NCBI GenBank assembly: GCA_024919175.1
Contig: CP103804.1
Coordinates: forward strand, 1,550,001 to 1,614,000
Source: Clostridioides difficile
GTDB lineage: Bacteria > Bacillota > Clostridia > Peptostreptococcales > Peptostreptococcaceae
Length of the DNA stretch: 64,000 bases
Direction: 5' to 3'
The notes under the pieces were generated by a model. It searched no databases and had not been told where the DNA came from. It saw only the letters and a program-made list of their open reading frames with translations. Shown one piece after another: positions 13,245 through 21,942 of this stretch. The translations under genes and the position numbers were made by a program. Position 1 is the stretch's first letter, and every line of letters starts with the position of its first letter.

Positions 13245-13276
13245 ATACAGATTAAAATAATTATTTTAATCTGTAT
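13245..13276. repeat. Perfect 32-bp palindrome downstream of srtB
   Basis: ATACAGATTAAAATAA is followed directly by its exact reverse complement, giving 16 bp per arm with no spacer. It lies 65 bases beyond the srtB stop codon, in the 205-base gap between the tRNA terminator and srtB. It could be an srtB terminator, but there is no T tract after it on the minus strand. A TTGACA at 13219 reads towards it on the plus strand. Confidence 0.6.
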
Positions 13277-13340
13277 GTGAACACCTTAACGTAAAATTTT
13301 GATTATTCGTGTAAGAATTGATAGAAAGATATATATATAT

Positions 13341-14024
13341 TTAATTTGAAACTAATTTACCATGGATAACCATCCTAGCATCATCAAATTCATAAGTGCA
13401 TGTAGAAAGTGTAACTATCTTATCTTTACTACTTACTTTAATATTTGATTTATGTAATGATTTGGAAGTAATAGCATCTATGTATTTTTGATAGTCTGAT
13501 TCACTATTAAAGTTTGTTTTTAGATAATCATAATCAGATTCTACAATATAGGCAGAAAATACTTCATATAAGAATTCTTTTTCATCCATAGTGATTTTTA
13601 TTCTATTATTTTCTTTGAAGAAATCATCATCTTTAAACTTATTTAAATTATTAAACATTGTTTTGTTTTTCATATTATGTCCATATACTATAACATTCTG
13701 GTCATCCAGAGATTTATTTCTGTAATCCATAAATAATGTACCTGAGATAGATTTTTTACCATAAAAGTCTTTGTCAAGATAGTAAGAATTATCTTTAGAT
13801 TGTACAACTGGATAATTTATGTTTGTATTATCAACAGAAAGCCAAAATTTAAAATCTTTGTTTATTTTTGATAAGTCTTCTTTTTTATTTTCTTTTTTTT
13901 GAAGTTGAGCAGATATTTTAGTGTCCTGATTGTATTTGTTAAGCTTTAAGTATATATTAAATCCACTGTATATTATTACTAATATTAGTATAATATTAAT
14001 TATTACCCTGTATAATTTTTTCAA
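13341..14024 (-). CDS. srtB: Class B sortase SrtB
   Basis: A 227-residue membrane-anchored cysteine transpeptidase with an N-terminal helix at about residues 5-26. The catalytic triad is readable: His116 in VYGHNMKN, Cys209 in TLSTCTYE and Arg217 in DARMVIHG, the positions known for C. difficile SrtB. It starts at TTG with GAGGTG eight bases upstream; no ATG is available. Known C. difficile SrtB cleaves (S/P)PxTG motifs and attaches surface proteins to diaminopimelate in peptidoglycan. No substrate gene lies in this window. It is monocistronic, with rnpB divergent on the other strand. Confidence 0.93.
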   Translation of the reverse strand: MKKLYRVIINIILILVIIYSGFNIYLKLNKYNQDTKISAQLQKKENKKEDLSKINKDFKFWLSVDNTNINYPVVQSKDNSYYLDKDFYGKKSISGTLFMDYRNKSLDDQNVIVYGHNMKNKTMFNNLNKFKDDDFFKENNRIKITMDEKEFLYEVFSAYIVESDYDYLKTNFNSESDYQKYIDAITSKSLHKSNIKVSSKDKIVTLSTCTYEFDDARMVIHGKLVSN

Positions 14025-14110
14025 TATTTCACCTCAAATCATAAATAATAGTTTATATACCTATATTACACTATTTTTGAATAAATTTGAATTTTTAGTA
14101 GAATATTACT

Positions 14111-14139
14111 TTGACATATTTAAGAATTTATGATAACAT
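14111..14139 (+). promoter_or_regulatory. Promoter of rnpB
   Basis: TTGACA (14111-14116), a 17-base spacer and TAACAT (14134-14139). The predicted start, a few bases later, lies just ahead of the RNase P RNA. Confidence 0.65.
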
Positions 14140-14158
14140 AGCTAAGTAAAATAAATAT

Positions 14159-14492
14159 TAAGTAAGCCAGATAATCGCATGTAATTTTACATGAGGAAAG
14201 TCGGAGCTCCATAGAGCAGGGTGCTAGGTAACACCTAGTGGGAGCAATCCTAAGGATAGTGCAACAGAAATAAACCGCCACTATTATGTGGTAAGGATGG
14301 AAAGGCGAGGTAAGAGCTCACCAGCAGCTAGGCGACTAGTTGGCTATGTAAACCCCACCTGGAGCAAGACCAAGATAGGAATAAAGAGTGCTGCTCGTAC
14401 TCTCCGGTAGGTAGGTCGCTTGAGCTTATTGGTGACAATAAGCCTAGAAAGATGATTATCTAATACAGAACTCCGCTTATAGACTTGCTTAA
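14159..14492 (+). ncRNA. rnpB: RNase P RNA (catalytic M1 RNA)
   Basis: About 334 bases with the conserved RNase P RNA signatures: GAGGAAAGTCGGAGCTCC near 14193, AACAGAAATAAACCGCC near 14265, GGCGAGGTAAGAGCTCACC near 14305, and ACAGAACTCCGCTTATAGAC near 14465. The 5' AAGTAAG and 3' CTTGCTTA strands pair as the terminal helix. The domain layout looks like ancestral type A, as in most clostridia. It cleaves pre-tRNA 5' leaders. It has its own promoter and terminator. Confidence 0.95.
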
Positions 14493-14506
14493 TTTTTTCG
14501 ATAGGT

Positions 14507-14535
14507 AAAACATCAGTTTAAACTGATGTTTTTTT
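14507..14535 (+). terminator. Terminator of rnpB
   Basis: AAACATCAGTTT is followed directly by AAACTGATGTTT and a run of T residues. Confidence 0.88.
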
Positions 14536-14780
14536 ATTTGCAAATTTGTCTAATTTACTTTTAAAATTTTGTGGAATATTGTAATATAAGTTAGTACAGA
14601 TATTAAAAATGGTATAATATAAGATAGATATAAAAAGAAAAAGTAAAATGATGTAAATAATATGATATGATATAAGATGTAGTAAATTTAGCAACTAATT
14701 ATTAAAATATCATAATCAAGTTAGTAATTTTACATAATGTAAATATCACAATAAAATAATTGATTTAAGGAGTGAAGGTT

Positions 14781-17303
14781 TTGAGTGAAAATAATATAAT
14801 AAGAAATACTGTTTTAAATGTCACAGCAAGTTTTTTAAAACAAGAATCTAAGATAAATGAAAAATTAGAAGGTGTTTTAGAAAAGAAATTTGAAAAAGTA
14901 GAATTCAACGAAGCAAAATATGCTGAGCTTTTAAAATTTAATATATTGTTTTATAAAACATTAGCAAGAAATACAGAACCACTTATCGGGAAATGGATAG
15001 TAGATAAATACATACCTGAAATAGATGAATTAGAGAAAGAATTAGAATTAACTACAGCTAAATGTAGAAAGTATGTAAATAAGGCAATGAAGGATGGTTT
15101 AGACTGTCTAAAAGCCAATGATTTAAACAGTTTTTTAGCTTATGATAAAATGGACCTATCAGAGAGACGAAGACGTTTAGAAAAGGATTATAAGGTTCTA
15201 AATCTATATAAAGACCTTCTTAATATAACACTTAGAAAGATAAGTTTAGAAAAGAAAGATTGTGCAAGTTTATTTCTTAAGGACCAAGCTGATGCTAAAA
15301 GAGAACTAAAAAGAGAAATAATATTCTGTGTAAATAAGATATTAGCTAGTAGCAAAGAGGTAGTGCCTAAAAATATAGAAGAAAATTCTGAACAAAATAG
15401 TGAAGAAATAAAAGCAACAGAAATTGAAGATTTACAATTAGGTAAAGATAATTCAGAAAATGATGTTTTATTAAATTCAGTTAAAAAGTCAGACTTAGGA
15501 AACCCCCCACAGATAAATGACGTAGAAGCTAAGTTTATGGATAAATTAAATAGTTTAAATGATGAAAGTATATCTCAAACTGTATATAATGAATATAAAA
15601 AATTATGTGGATTAGAGGAACTTCCTTATGTTGAAGGCTATGGTTTTGGTAAAGAAGTTATTAAAGACTTTGTTTGTGCAACAGTTGCATTAGAATTTTT
15701 GAAGCGAAGAAATAGAGACCTTATAGAAGGTGCGATGAGACTAACTATAATCGGAGAATTTGGTGCTGAAAATTTTAAGGAATTCATAGATTATGTAATT
15801 AAAAATAAAACAGAAATTAGTGACACTATCTGGGAAGAAGCACATGTTGCTCTAAAAGATAAATCTTCTGAACTAGAAAATCACGATATTGTGTCAAAGA
15901 GAACTAGAAAAAATAAAGACATTGATATTGAAGAATATATTTATATGATAAAAAATGCAGATAAAGATGTTTGTTTTAGAAGTAGTATTTCTATAGAAGA
16001 AGACACTAAAGAGGAAGATACTAAAGAAGAAGTAATTAATAAGAATGAAAATATAGAGAGTGTTATAGAAAATAGAGATGATATTGAAAAAGAAGATGAT
16101 GTAAATGAAGAAAAGATAATTGAATCAGAAAATAAAAAGAGTAGAAAAAAAGATAAATTATTTGGATTTATGAAAAAAGAAAGCAAAAAAGAGGATGTAG
16201 CAGAAGAAACTGAAAAAGAAGAAATTAGTTTAGATAATACTTCTGATGTAGTTCCAAGTGAAGCTGATGAATCTATTAAGGAAAATATAGAAAACTTAGA
16301 AGAAAAGAACCAAGTTTTAGAAGAAGAAAGCAGTATAAAAATAGAAAAACCAATAAATAATGATGAGTTAGATAAAAAACTATCAGGAAGTAATGAGCCT
16401 AAATCTGAAAAAGAAAGTAAGGAGTTAGGTGATGAAATACCAAAAGAAGTAGAAGAAAAAAAGATAGAAAGTGAAAAATCAGTAGTAATACCTATTAACA
16501 AGAAAGAAAAAAGTAGTAAAAAATCCAAACATTCTCCTAAGTCTAAGTCTAATTCTAAGGAAAAGAAAACAGAAGTAAAAAATTACGAATCAAATGAAGA
16601 AGATTTTATAGATGATGAAGAGGTTGGTTCTAAAAAAAGTAGATTAAAAGAGACTATTATAGCTATAGTTATAGTAGCAATTGTTGGTGTAGGATACTTT
16701 ATAACAGTAGGAAACAACAAGAAAAATGATAAAGATACAACACCTCCAAAAGCACCAACTCAGCAACAGGCTAACAACAAACAAACAGAAGAAGAAAAGA
16801 AAGCAAAAGCAGAAAAAGAAAAGAAAGAAGCAGAAGAAAAGGCAAAAGCAGAGGAAAAAGAAAAAGCTGAAAAGAAAGCAAAAGAAATGGAAGCATATAA
16901 AGACGGTAAAGGTGTATATTATACTGTCTATGCAGGTTCACTTAAAGTTGAAGCAACAGCAAAAGAAACAGCAAAAGAATATGAAGCTAAAGGTATTTCT
17001 TCAACAATAATTCAAGAGAATGGATATTATAAAGTGAAGATAGGTGATTATTCTGAGTATGGAGAAGCACAAGAAAAATGTAATGAATTAGCTAAGAAAT
17101 CTATTGATACATATATAGCGATGTATGATAAATACTATGATTACAAATTAGAAGATTTGAAAGAATCAGCTCCTTCATTAAGTGCTGAAGAACTTAGACA
17201 AAAATATGAAGATTTAAGAAGTGAGTTAAAAAATAAATCTGGATATCGTGAATATGTTAAACATTTAGATAAACTTTATGAAGAAATAGTTGAAGGTGCT
17301 TAG
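14781..17303 (+). CDS. Large SPOR-domain membrane protein, function unknown
   Basis: An 840-residue protein. An N-terminal mostly helical cytoplasmic region (to about 395) is followed by a very acidic/basic low-complexity stretch (about 395-615) with a Ser/Lys-rich segment. A single membrane helix lies near 620-645, then a Lys/Ala/Glu coiled-coil linker (about 665-705), and a C-terminal SPOR-like domain (about 710-785). SPOR domains bind denuded peptidoglycan at division or remodelling sites, so type II topology with the SPOR domain outside is likely. The start is TTG at 14781, eight bases after AAGGAG; an in-frame GTG at 14772 overlaps that ribosome site and is less likely. The N-terminal region is not recognised. 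Confidence 0.8.
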   Translation: MSENNIIRNTVLNVTASFLKQESKINEKLEGVLEKKFEKVEFNEAKYAELLKFNILFYKTLARNTEPLIGKWIVDKYIPEIDELEKELELTTAKCRKYVNKAMKDGLDCLKANDLNSFLAYDKMDLSERRRRLEKDYKVLNLYKDLLNITLRKISLEKKDCASLFLKDQADAKRELKREIIFCVNKILASSKEVVPKNIEENSEQNSEEIKATEIEDLQLGKDNSENDVLLNSVKKSDLGNPPQINDVEAKFMDKLNSLNDESISQTVYNEYKKLCGLEELPYVEGYGFGKEVIKDFVCATVALEFLKRRNRDLIEGAMRLTIIGEFGAENFKEFIDYVIKNKTEISDTIWEEAHVALKDKSSELENHDIVSKRTRKNKDIDIEEYIYMIKNADKDVCFRSSISIEEDTKEEDTKEEVINKNENIESVIENRDDIEKEDDVNEEKIIESENKKSRKKDKLFGFMKKESKKEDVAEETEKEEISLDNTSDVVPSEADESIKENIENLEEKNQVLEEESSIKIEKPINNDELDKKLSGSNEPKSEKESKELGDEIPKEVEEKKIESEKSVVIPINKKEKSSKKSKHSPKSKSNSKEKKTEVKNYESNEEDFIDDEEVGSKKSRLKETIIAIVIVAIVGVGYFITVGNNKKNDKDTTPPKAPTQQQANNKQTEEEKKAKAEKEKKEAEEKAKAEEKEKAEKKAKEMEAYKDGKGVYYTVYAGSLKVEATAKETAKEYEAKGISSTIIQENGYYKVKIGDYSEYGEAQEKCNELAKKSIDTYIAMYDKYYDYKLEDLKESAPSLSAEELRQKYEDLRSELKNKSGYREYVKHLDKLYEEIVEGA

Positions 17304-17330
17304 GATATTTATAAAATAAGGACAAATTAT

Positions 17331-17380
17331 GTCTCAAAATAAAAAGTCTTAAAAGATATTATTTATTTTGAGGCATTTTG
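17331..17380 (+). terminator. Intergenic hairpin with T-rich tail
   Basis: GTCTCAAAATAAA (17331-17343) pairs with TTTATTTTGAGGC (17362-17374), followed by ATTTTGTT. It may end the SPOR gene transcript or act as a partial terminator before the next same-strand gene. Confidence 0.6.
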
Positions 17381-17425
17381 TTCACCTTTAGAAAATAATT
17401 ATAATTTTGTTTAGGCGGTGAAGGT

Positions 17426-19417
17426 ATGTTGAAATTAGGAGAAAAAATTATATATGAGCTTTCAGATGGATTTGAGCTTAGTGGTATCAGTAGATACTCA
17501 AAAGAATCTAAAAAACTTCATATAACAAATTTAGGTAATATTATAATCAGCAAAGCAGATGAAGTTAATGATGAATCAGGGGTAAAATATATATATAGTT
17601 TTTCAGATAATAAAAAAAAGTTAGAAGCAGTTTTAGAAGGTTCTCAAATAATTATTTATGGAGATAACTTGCCTTTTTATATAAAAAGTGAGAATTCAAG
17701 TAAGAATGTTACTGCAAGTTTAACCATGAAAATAACTTTAGATGAATATGATTTAATCTGTAAGAGTCAAAGAGAATTTATATTTTATTTAAAAGACAAC
17801 ATGACTATCTTGAGTTTAGATGATAATAAATTTTATATGGGTGGAATTAATAAAGATAATGAAAAGTTTATATTCATCAGTGGAAAAAATAGATTTGAAA
17901 TAAACTTTGATGATATAGAAAGATATATTTTAGAAGATAAGAGAGTTTCTCTAAAGGGTTATTTTCATATGGAAAGAGAAGGGCTTATAGTAAGGTCTGT
18001 TTCTATATTTAATAATAATATAGAAAATATAGTTCCTGCCGATTTAAGTGAGAGAGTTAAAGATAATAAGAAAATAGGAAATCTTCCTAAAGATTGTGAT
18101 ATAGTATTCTGTAAAATATCAGGAAATATAGATGGATTTGATTATAAAAATACAAATATGCTTTTAGTGAAATATCAGGATCAACTTATTTTTATAAATA
18201 AGAAGTCTAAAAAAACTATTGTTAAGTCAACAACAGATAATTGTTCAAAGTTAATTTTAGGAGAAGATATTATATTATATGATAATAAGAATGTATTTAA
18301 CTTGCACATAAATGATAAGAATAAAGAAGCTATGCAAATAGAGAGTTTAAAAGATATAGAAAATGAAATAGTCGGATATACATTAAAGCATGCACCATTT
18401 TTTATTCAAGAAGATTTTAATAGCTTAACGATACTTAAGTCTTTTCAAAAAGAAATTATATCTATAAAAAATAGTGATGTTAAAGATATTGTAATTAATA
18501 GAGATATTGAAAGTAAAAATTCTAATTTTGTAGAAACAGAAATAAAATTTAATAATCAAAAAATAATTTTAAATTTAAATAGAAGTATGGTTCAAAAACT
18601 TATGCAAGATGTCTTTATATATGCAAAAAAACCACTCCTTAAAGATGTTTCTGTTGAGATTTTATATAAAAATTGGTCTAAAGCTATGAATGACATGATA
18701 GTATTTAATTTCTTTGGAAATATTTATTACATGAAATCTGAATTTGATAAAGTGTTAGAAAGAGAATTGAATGATGAAATAAGAATAGAAGTCATAAATG
18801 CACTTTATAATCAGATACAAGAACAGAGAAATAATTTAGACTTAATATCAGCTTATACTCCAAGACTATTAGAAAATCAAGAGATAGAGTTATTTGAAAA
18901 GTATAATGCAAAACTTGATGTACAAGTATTTAGACAGATTAAAAATTTATTCTTTGATTTATCATACAATATAAGTAGTTATTTAGATGGAATTGAAAAA
19001 AGTTTAGATAATATTATATTTGTAATATCAGGTGAAGATAAGAAGCGATACAATTATAGGATGTTAAAGGAAAGTGAAAGTGCAAACTTAGATGTATTTT
19101 TAAAACAAGCTATATCAAGATTAAATCATTTAGTAGAAAATATGTATCCTTACTATGTGGATGAAACTAGTAGAGAGATGTTTAAGTTATTTGAAGTTTT
19201 ATGGAAAAACTATAAAAATATTAATGATGATAGTATAAAAGAAGTATTATTCGAGAGAATAACAAATACATATGTATTTAGACAATTGACATTAAATAAT
19301 AATACAAATGAAAGAAGAAAAGACATAATTGAAAAAATATATAATTCTGTTGATTATGGAGCTAATAAGCTAGATGAAAATATGTTTTTCACAGGAGGAA
19401 TGAAGTATGTCAAGTAA
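17426..19417 (+). CDS. 663-residue cytoplasmic protein, function unknown
   Basis: No family is recognised. The protein is hydrophilic, with no signal peptide or membrane helix. The first half (to about residue 330) looks beta-rich, with repeated short strands of the PH-like or YcjX-free type that cannot be resolved by eye. The second half (about 395-640) is predominantly helical with many charged residues. It starts at ATG behind a GGCGGTGAAGG purine stretch and overlaps the following small acidic gene by 11 bases, so the two are translationally coupled. Position between the SPOR protein and galU hints at an envelope or division role, but this is inference only. Confidence 0.75.
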   Translation: MLKLGEKIIYELSDGFELSGISRYSKESKKLHITNLGNIIISKADEVNDESGVKYIYSFSDNKKKLEAVLEGSQIIIYGDNLPFYIKSENSSKNVTASLTMKITLDEYDLICKSQREFIFYLKDNMTILSLDDNKFYMGGINKDNEKFIFISGKNRFEINFDDIERYILEDKRVSLKGYFHMEREGLIVRSVSIFNNNIENIVPADLSERVKDNKKIGNLPKDCDIVFCKISGNIDGFDYKNTNMLLVKYQDQLIFINKKSKKTIVKSTTDNCSKLILGEDIILYDNKNVFNLHINDKNKEAMQIESLKDIENEIVGYTLKHAPFFIQEDFNSLTILKSFQKEIISIKNSDVKDIVINRDIESKNSNFVETEIKFNNQKIILNLNRSMVQKLMQDVFIYAKKPLLKDVSVEILYKNWSKAMNDMIVFNFFGNIYYMKSEFDKVLERELNDEIRIEVINALYNQIQEQRNNLDLISAYTPRLLENQEIELFEKYNAKLDVQVFRQIKNLFFDLSYNISSYLDGIEKSLDNIIFVISGEDKKRYNYRMLKESESANLDVFLKQAISRLNHLVENMYPYYVDETSREMFKLFEVLWKNYKNINDDSIKEVLFERITNTYVFRQLTLNNNTNERRKDIIEKIYNSVDYGANKLDENMFFTGGMKYVK

Positions 19418-19727
19418 ATACAATGTATGGAATTTTAACTATGAGTTTTTAGGACTAAATTCAAGTGACGAAAAAAGCAATGAAGTTTATTATGAGATTG
19501 ATTTAGATGAAGTCTTAAATGAAAACTATATAAGTGAAGATATAGATGGAGATTTAGATACTGATGGAAATAGCATCTTAGGAGAATTAATATCAGAAAT
19601 GGATATAGATGAAGATGTAAGTGTTGACATGACATATCAAGAATTAGAAGTGGATTTAGAAGATTTAGATTCATATCTAGATGATGATATAGATAGTGAT
19701 ATAAAGGGCATTTTAGATGAAATTTAG
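19407..19727 (+). CDS. Small very acidic protein, function unknown
   Basis: A 106-residue protein. After a short N-terminal aromatic segment (about 1-20) it is dominated by Asp and Glu, including runs such as DIDGDLDTDG, and has very few Lys or Arg. It overlaps the upstream gene by 11 bases and has AGGAGGA at 19394, so it is a real coupled gene rather than a shadow. Its extreme acidity could mean a charged partner for the Lys-rich SPOR protein or the 663-residue protein. No family is recognised. Confidence 0.72.
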   Translation: MSSKYNVWNFNYEFLGLNSSDEKSNEVYYEIDLDEVLNENYISEDIDGDLDTDGNSILGELISEMDIDEDVSVDMTYQELEVDLEDLDSYLDDDIDSDIKGILDEI

Positions 19728-19785
19728 TACCTATGTGAGTTTTAGGTAGAATATAGACAATATAATATATTAACTTATAAAAACT

Positions 19786-19813
19786 AAAGGTAGATGAAAT
19801 TTCATCTACCTTT
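19786..19813 (+). terminator. Palindromic terminator before galU
   Basis: AAAGGTAGATGAAA is followed by its exact reverse complement, with a T-rich but interrupted tail. It ends the unit containing the acidic protein. Confidence 0.7.
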
Positions 19814-19920
19814 ATGTTCTTGTAATGTTAAGAATTGGGATAATATAGAGTTTGAAGAAAAAGTATAAATATGGTATATTAATTTGGTACAAGAGAAAAT
19901 TTACGAAGAAGGGTGAAAAA

Positions 19921-20796
19921 ATGCAGATGACAGTAAAAAAAGCGATAATACCAGCAGCAGGGCTAGGAACTAGATTTTTACCAGCAACAAAATCACAGCC
20001 CAAAGAAATGCTTCCTATAGTAGATAAACCAACTTTACAGTATATAATAGAAGAAGCTATAGACTCAGGAATTGAAGAAATTCTTATAATAACAGGTAGA
20101 AATAAAAAATCTATAGAAGACCATTTTGATAAATCAGTTGAATTAGAGTTAGAACTAGAACAAAAAGGTAAGACAGAAATGCTAGAAATGGTAAGAGATA
20201 TATCAAATATGGTAAATATTCACTATATAAGACAAAAGGAGCCAAAAGGTCTTGGTCATGCAATTTACTGTGCAAAAAGTTTTATAGGTGATGAACCTTT
20301 TGCTGTATTATTAGGTGATGACATAGTAGACTCAGACGTGCCTTGCCTAAAGCAATTAATAGATACTTATAATGAATATAAAACAACTGTACTAGGTGTT
20401 CAAAAGATAGCTAAGGAAGATACAAATAAATATGGAATATTAGATATAAAACATATAGAAGATAGAGTTTACAAAGTTAAAGATATGGTTGAAAAGCCTG
20501 CAATTGAAGAAGCACCATCAGACATAGCCATACTTGGAAGATATATAATAACTCCTGCAATATTTGATATATTAGAGAAACAAACACCTGGAAAAGGTGG
20601 AGAAATACAGTTAACAGATGCACTGCAAACTCTTGGAAAACAAGAAGCTATTTATGCTTATAATTTTGAAGGTAGAAGGTATGATGTGGGAGATAAAATT
20701 GGCTTTTTAGAGGCGACAATAGATTTTGCTCTAAAAAGAGAAAATCTAAAAGATGATTTAATGGATTATATGAGAAAAAAAGTAAGCGAAAAATAA
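19921..20796 (+). CDS. galU: UTP-glucose-1-phosphate uridylyltransferase
   Basis: A 291-residue nucleotidyltransferase of the GalU/GtaB family, making UDP-glucose. The N-terminal motif GLGTRFLPATKSQPKEMLP holds the nucleotide-binding and catalytic residues; VEKP and the RYI-x-TP segment follow near residues 180 and 205. The start is ATG 19921 with GAAGGGTG upstream. An in-frame upstream TTG would add 23 Lys-rich residues foreign to the family. It is followed 22 bases later by galE, so the two form an operon. UDP-glucose would feed glycolipid synthesis and surface glycans. Confidence 0.95.
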   Translation: MQMTVKKAIIPAAGLGTRFLPATKSQPKEMLPIVDKPTLQYIIEEAIDSGIEEILIITGRNKKSIEDHFDKSVELELELEQKGKTEMLEMVRDISNMVNIHYIRQKEPKGLGHAIYCAKSFIGDEPFAVLLGDDIVDSDVPCLKQLIDTYNEYKTTVLGVQKIAKEDTNKYGILDIKHIEDRVYKVKDMVEKPAIEEAPSDIAILGRYIITPAIFDILEKQTPGKGGEIQLTDALQTLGKQEAIYAYNFEGRRYDVGDKIGFLEATIDFALKRENLKDDLMDYMRKKVSEK

Positions 20797-20818
20797 ATTT
20801 AGAAAAGGGGTAATTACT

Positions 20819-21832
20819 ATGGCAGTTTTAGTAGCTGGAGGAGCAGGATATATAGGAAGCCATACAGCAATAGAACTTTTAGAATCAGGTTATGAAGTTG
20901 TTATAGTTGACAATTTAAGTAATAGTAACTCAATAGTAGTGGATAGAATAAAAGAGTTATCTGGAAAAGAAATAAAGTTTTATAATATTGATATTACTAA
21001 TAAAGACGAAATGCACATTGTATTTAAAGAAAACAATATTGAATCTATTATACATTTTGCAGCTTTAAAAGCAGTTGGAGAATCAGTAGAAAAGCCAATT
21101 GAATATTATAGCAATAATCTAATAAGTACATTAAATTTATTTGAATTAATGAGAGAATATGGTGTTAAGAAATTTGTATTTAGTTCATCAGCTACTGTAT
21201 ATGGAGATCCACATACTTGTCCTATATTAGAAGATTTTCCACTTTCTGTAACTAATCCATATGGAAGAACGAAGCTTATGATAGAACAGATGTTAGTGGA
21301 TATATCAAAAGCAGATAAGTCATTAGATATAGCGCTTTTAAGATATTTTAATCCAGTAGGCGCTCACAAGAGTGGAAGAATTGGTGAAGAACCAAATGGA
21401 ATTCCAAGTAACTTAATGCCTTATATAACAAAAATAGCAGTAGGTAAATTAAAAGAATTAAGTGTGTATGGAAATGATTATCCAACTCATGATGGAACTG
21501 GAGTTAGAGATTATATACATGTATTAGATTTAGCTGCTGGTCATGTAAAGGCATTGCAAAAGTTAGAAGAAAATCCAGGACTTGTTGTTTATAATTTAGG
21601 AACTGGTAAAGGATATAGTGTTCTTGATTTAGTTAAAGCATTTTCTAAGGCCAGTGGAAAAGAGATACCATACAAAATTGTTGGAAGAAGAGCTGGAGAT
21701 GTAGCAATGTGTTACGCGGATTCATCAAAAGCAGAGAAAGAACTTGGGTGGAAGGCTAAATATGAACTTGAAGAAATGTGCCAAGATTCTTGGAGATGGC
21801 AAAGTATGAATCCAAATGGATACGAAGCATAA
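20819..21832 (+). CDS. galE: UDP-glucose 4-epimerase
   Basis: A 337-residue short-chain dehydrogenase-type epimerase, full length for GalE. The N-terminal Rossmann motif GGAGYIGSHT binds NAD. The catalytic set includes Ser in FSSSATVYG (about 122-130) and the Y-x-x-x-K pair in NPYGRTK (about 148-154). The conserved RYFNPVGAH and GVRDYIHV segments follow. It starts at ATG behind AAAGGGG, directly after galU. It interconverts UDP-glucose and UDP-galactose for cell-surface polymers. Confidence 0.96.
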   Translation: MAVLVAGGAGYIGSHTAIELLESGYEVVIVDNLSNSNSIVVDRIKELSGKEIKFYNIDITNKDEMHIVFKENNIESIIHFAALKAVGESVEKPIEYYSNNLISTLNLFELMREYGVKKFVFSSSATVYGDPHTCPILEDFPLSVTNPYGRTKLMIEQMLVDISKADKSLDIALLRYFNPVGAHKSGRIGEEPNGIPSNLMPYITKIAVGKLKELSVYGNDYPTHDGTGVRDYIHVLDLAAGHVKALQKLEENPGLVVYNLGTGKGYSVLDLVKAFSKASGKEIPYKIVGRRAGDVAMCYADSSKAEKELGWKAKYELEEMCQDSWRWQSMNPNGYEA

Positions 21833-21891
21833 AATGTATATTAAAGGGGTAAATGTAACAAATTTGTAAATACAAGATATTGGTAATTTTA

Positions 21892-21900
21892 TGTTATAAT
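21892..21900 (+). promoter_or_regulatory. Extended -10 promoter of cwp22
   Basis: TG-T-TATAAT at 21892-21900, 43 bases before the cwp22 start, with no good -35 hexamer. A 10-bp palindrome ACAAATTTGT sits at about 21858. Confidence 0.5.
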
Positions 21901-21942
21901 TAGAGGCGTGTAGTTATGTTTCTAAAAGAGGGGGAAGTTATA

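Noticed and set aside
14025..14158. Possible c-di-GMP riboswitch upstream of srtB
   Set aside because: No GEMM core sequence on either strand; the gap is AT-rich and carries the rnpB promoter.
15941..16528. 195-codon Ser/Phe-rich frame on the minus strand
   Set aside because: It is the antisense shadow of the Glu/Lys-rich low-complexity part of the SPOR protein.
19435..19674. Leu/His-rich minus-strand frame
   Set aside because: Shadow of the Asp-rich codons of the small acidic protein.
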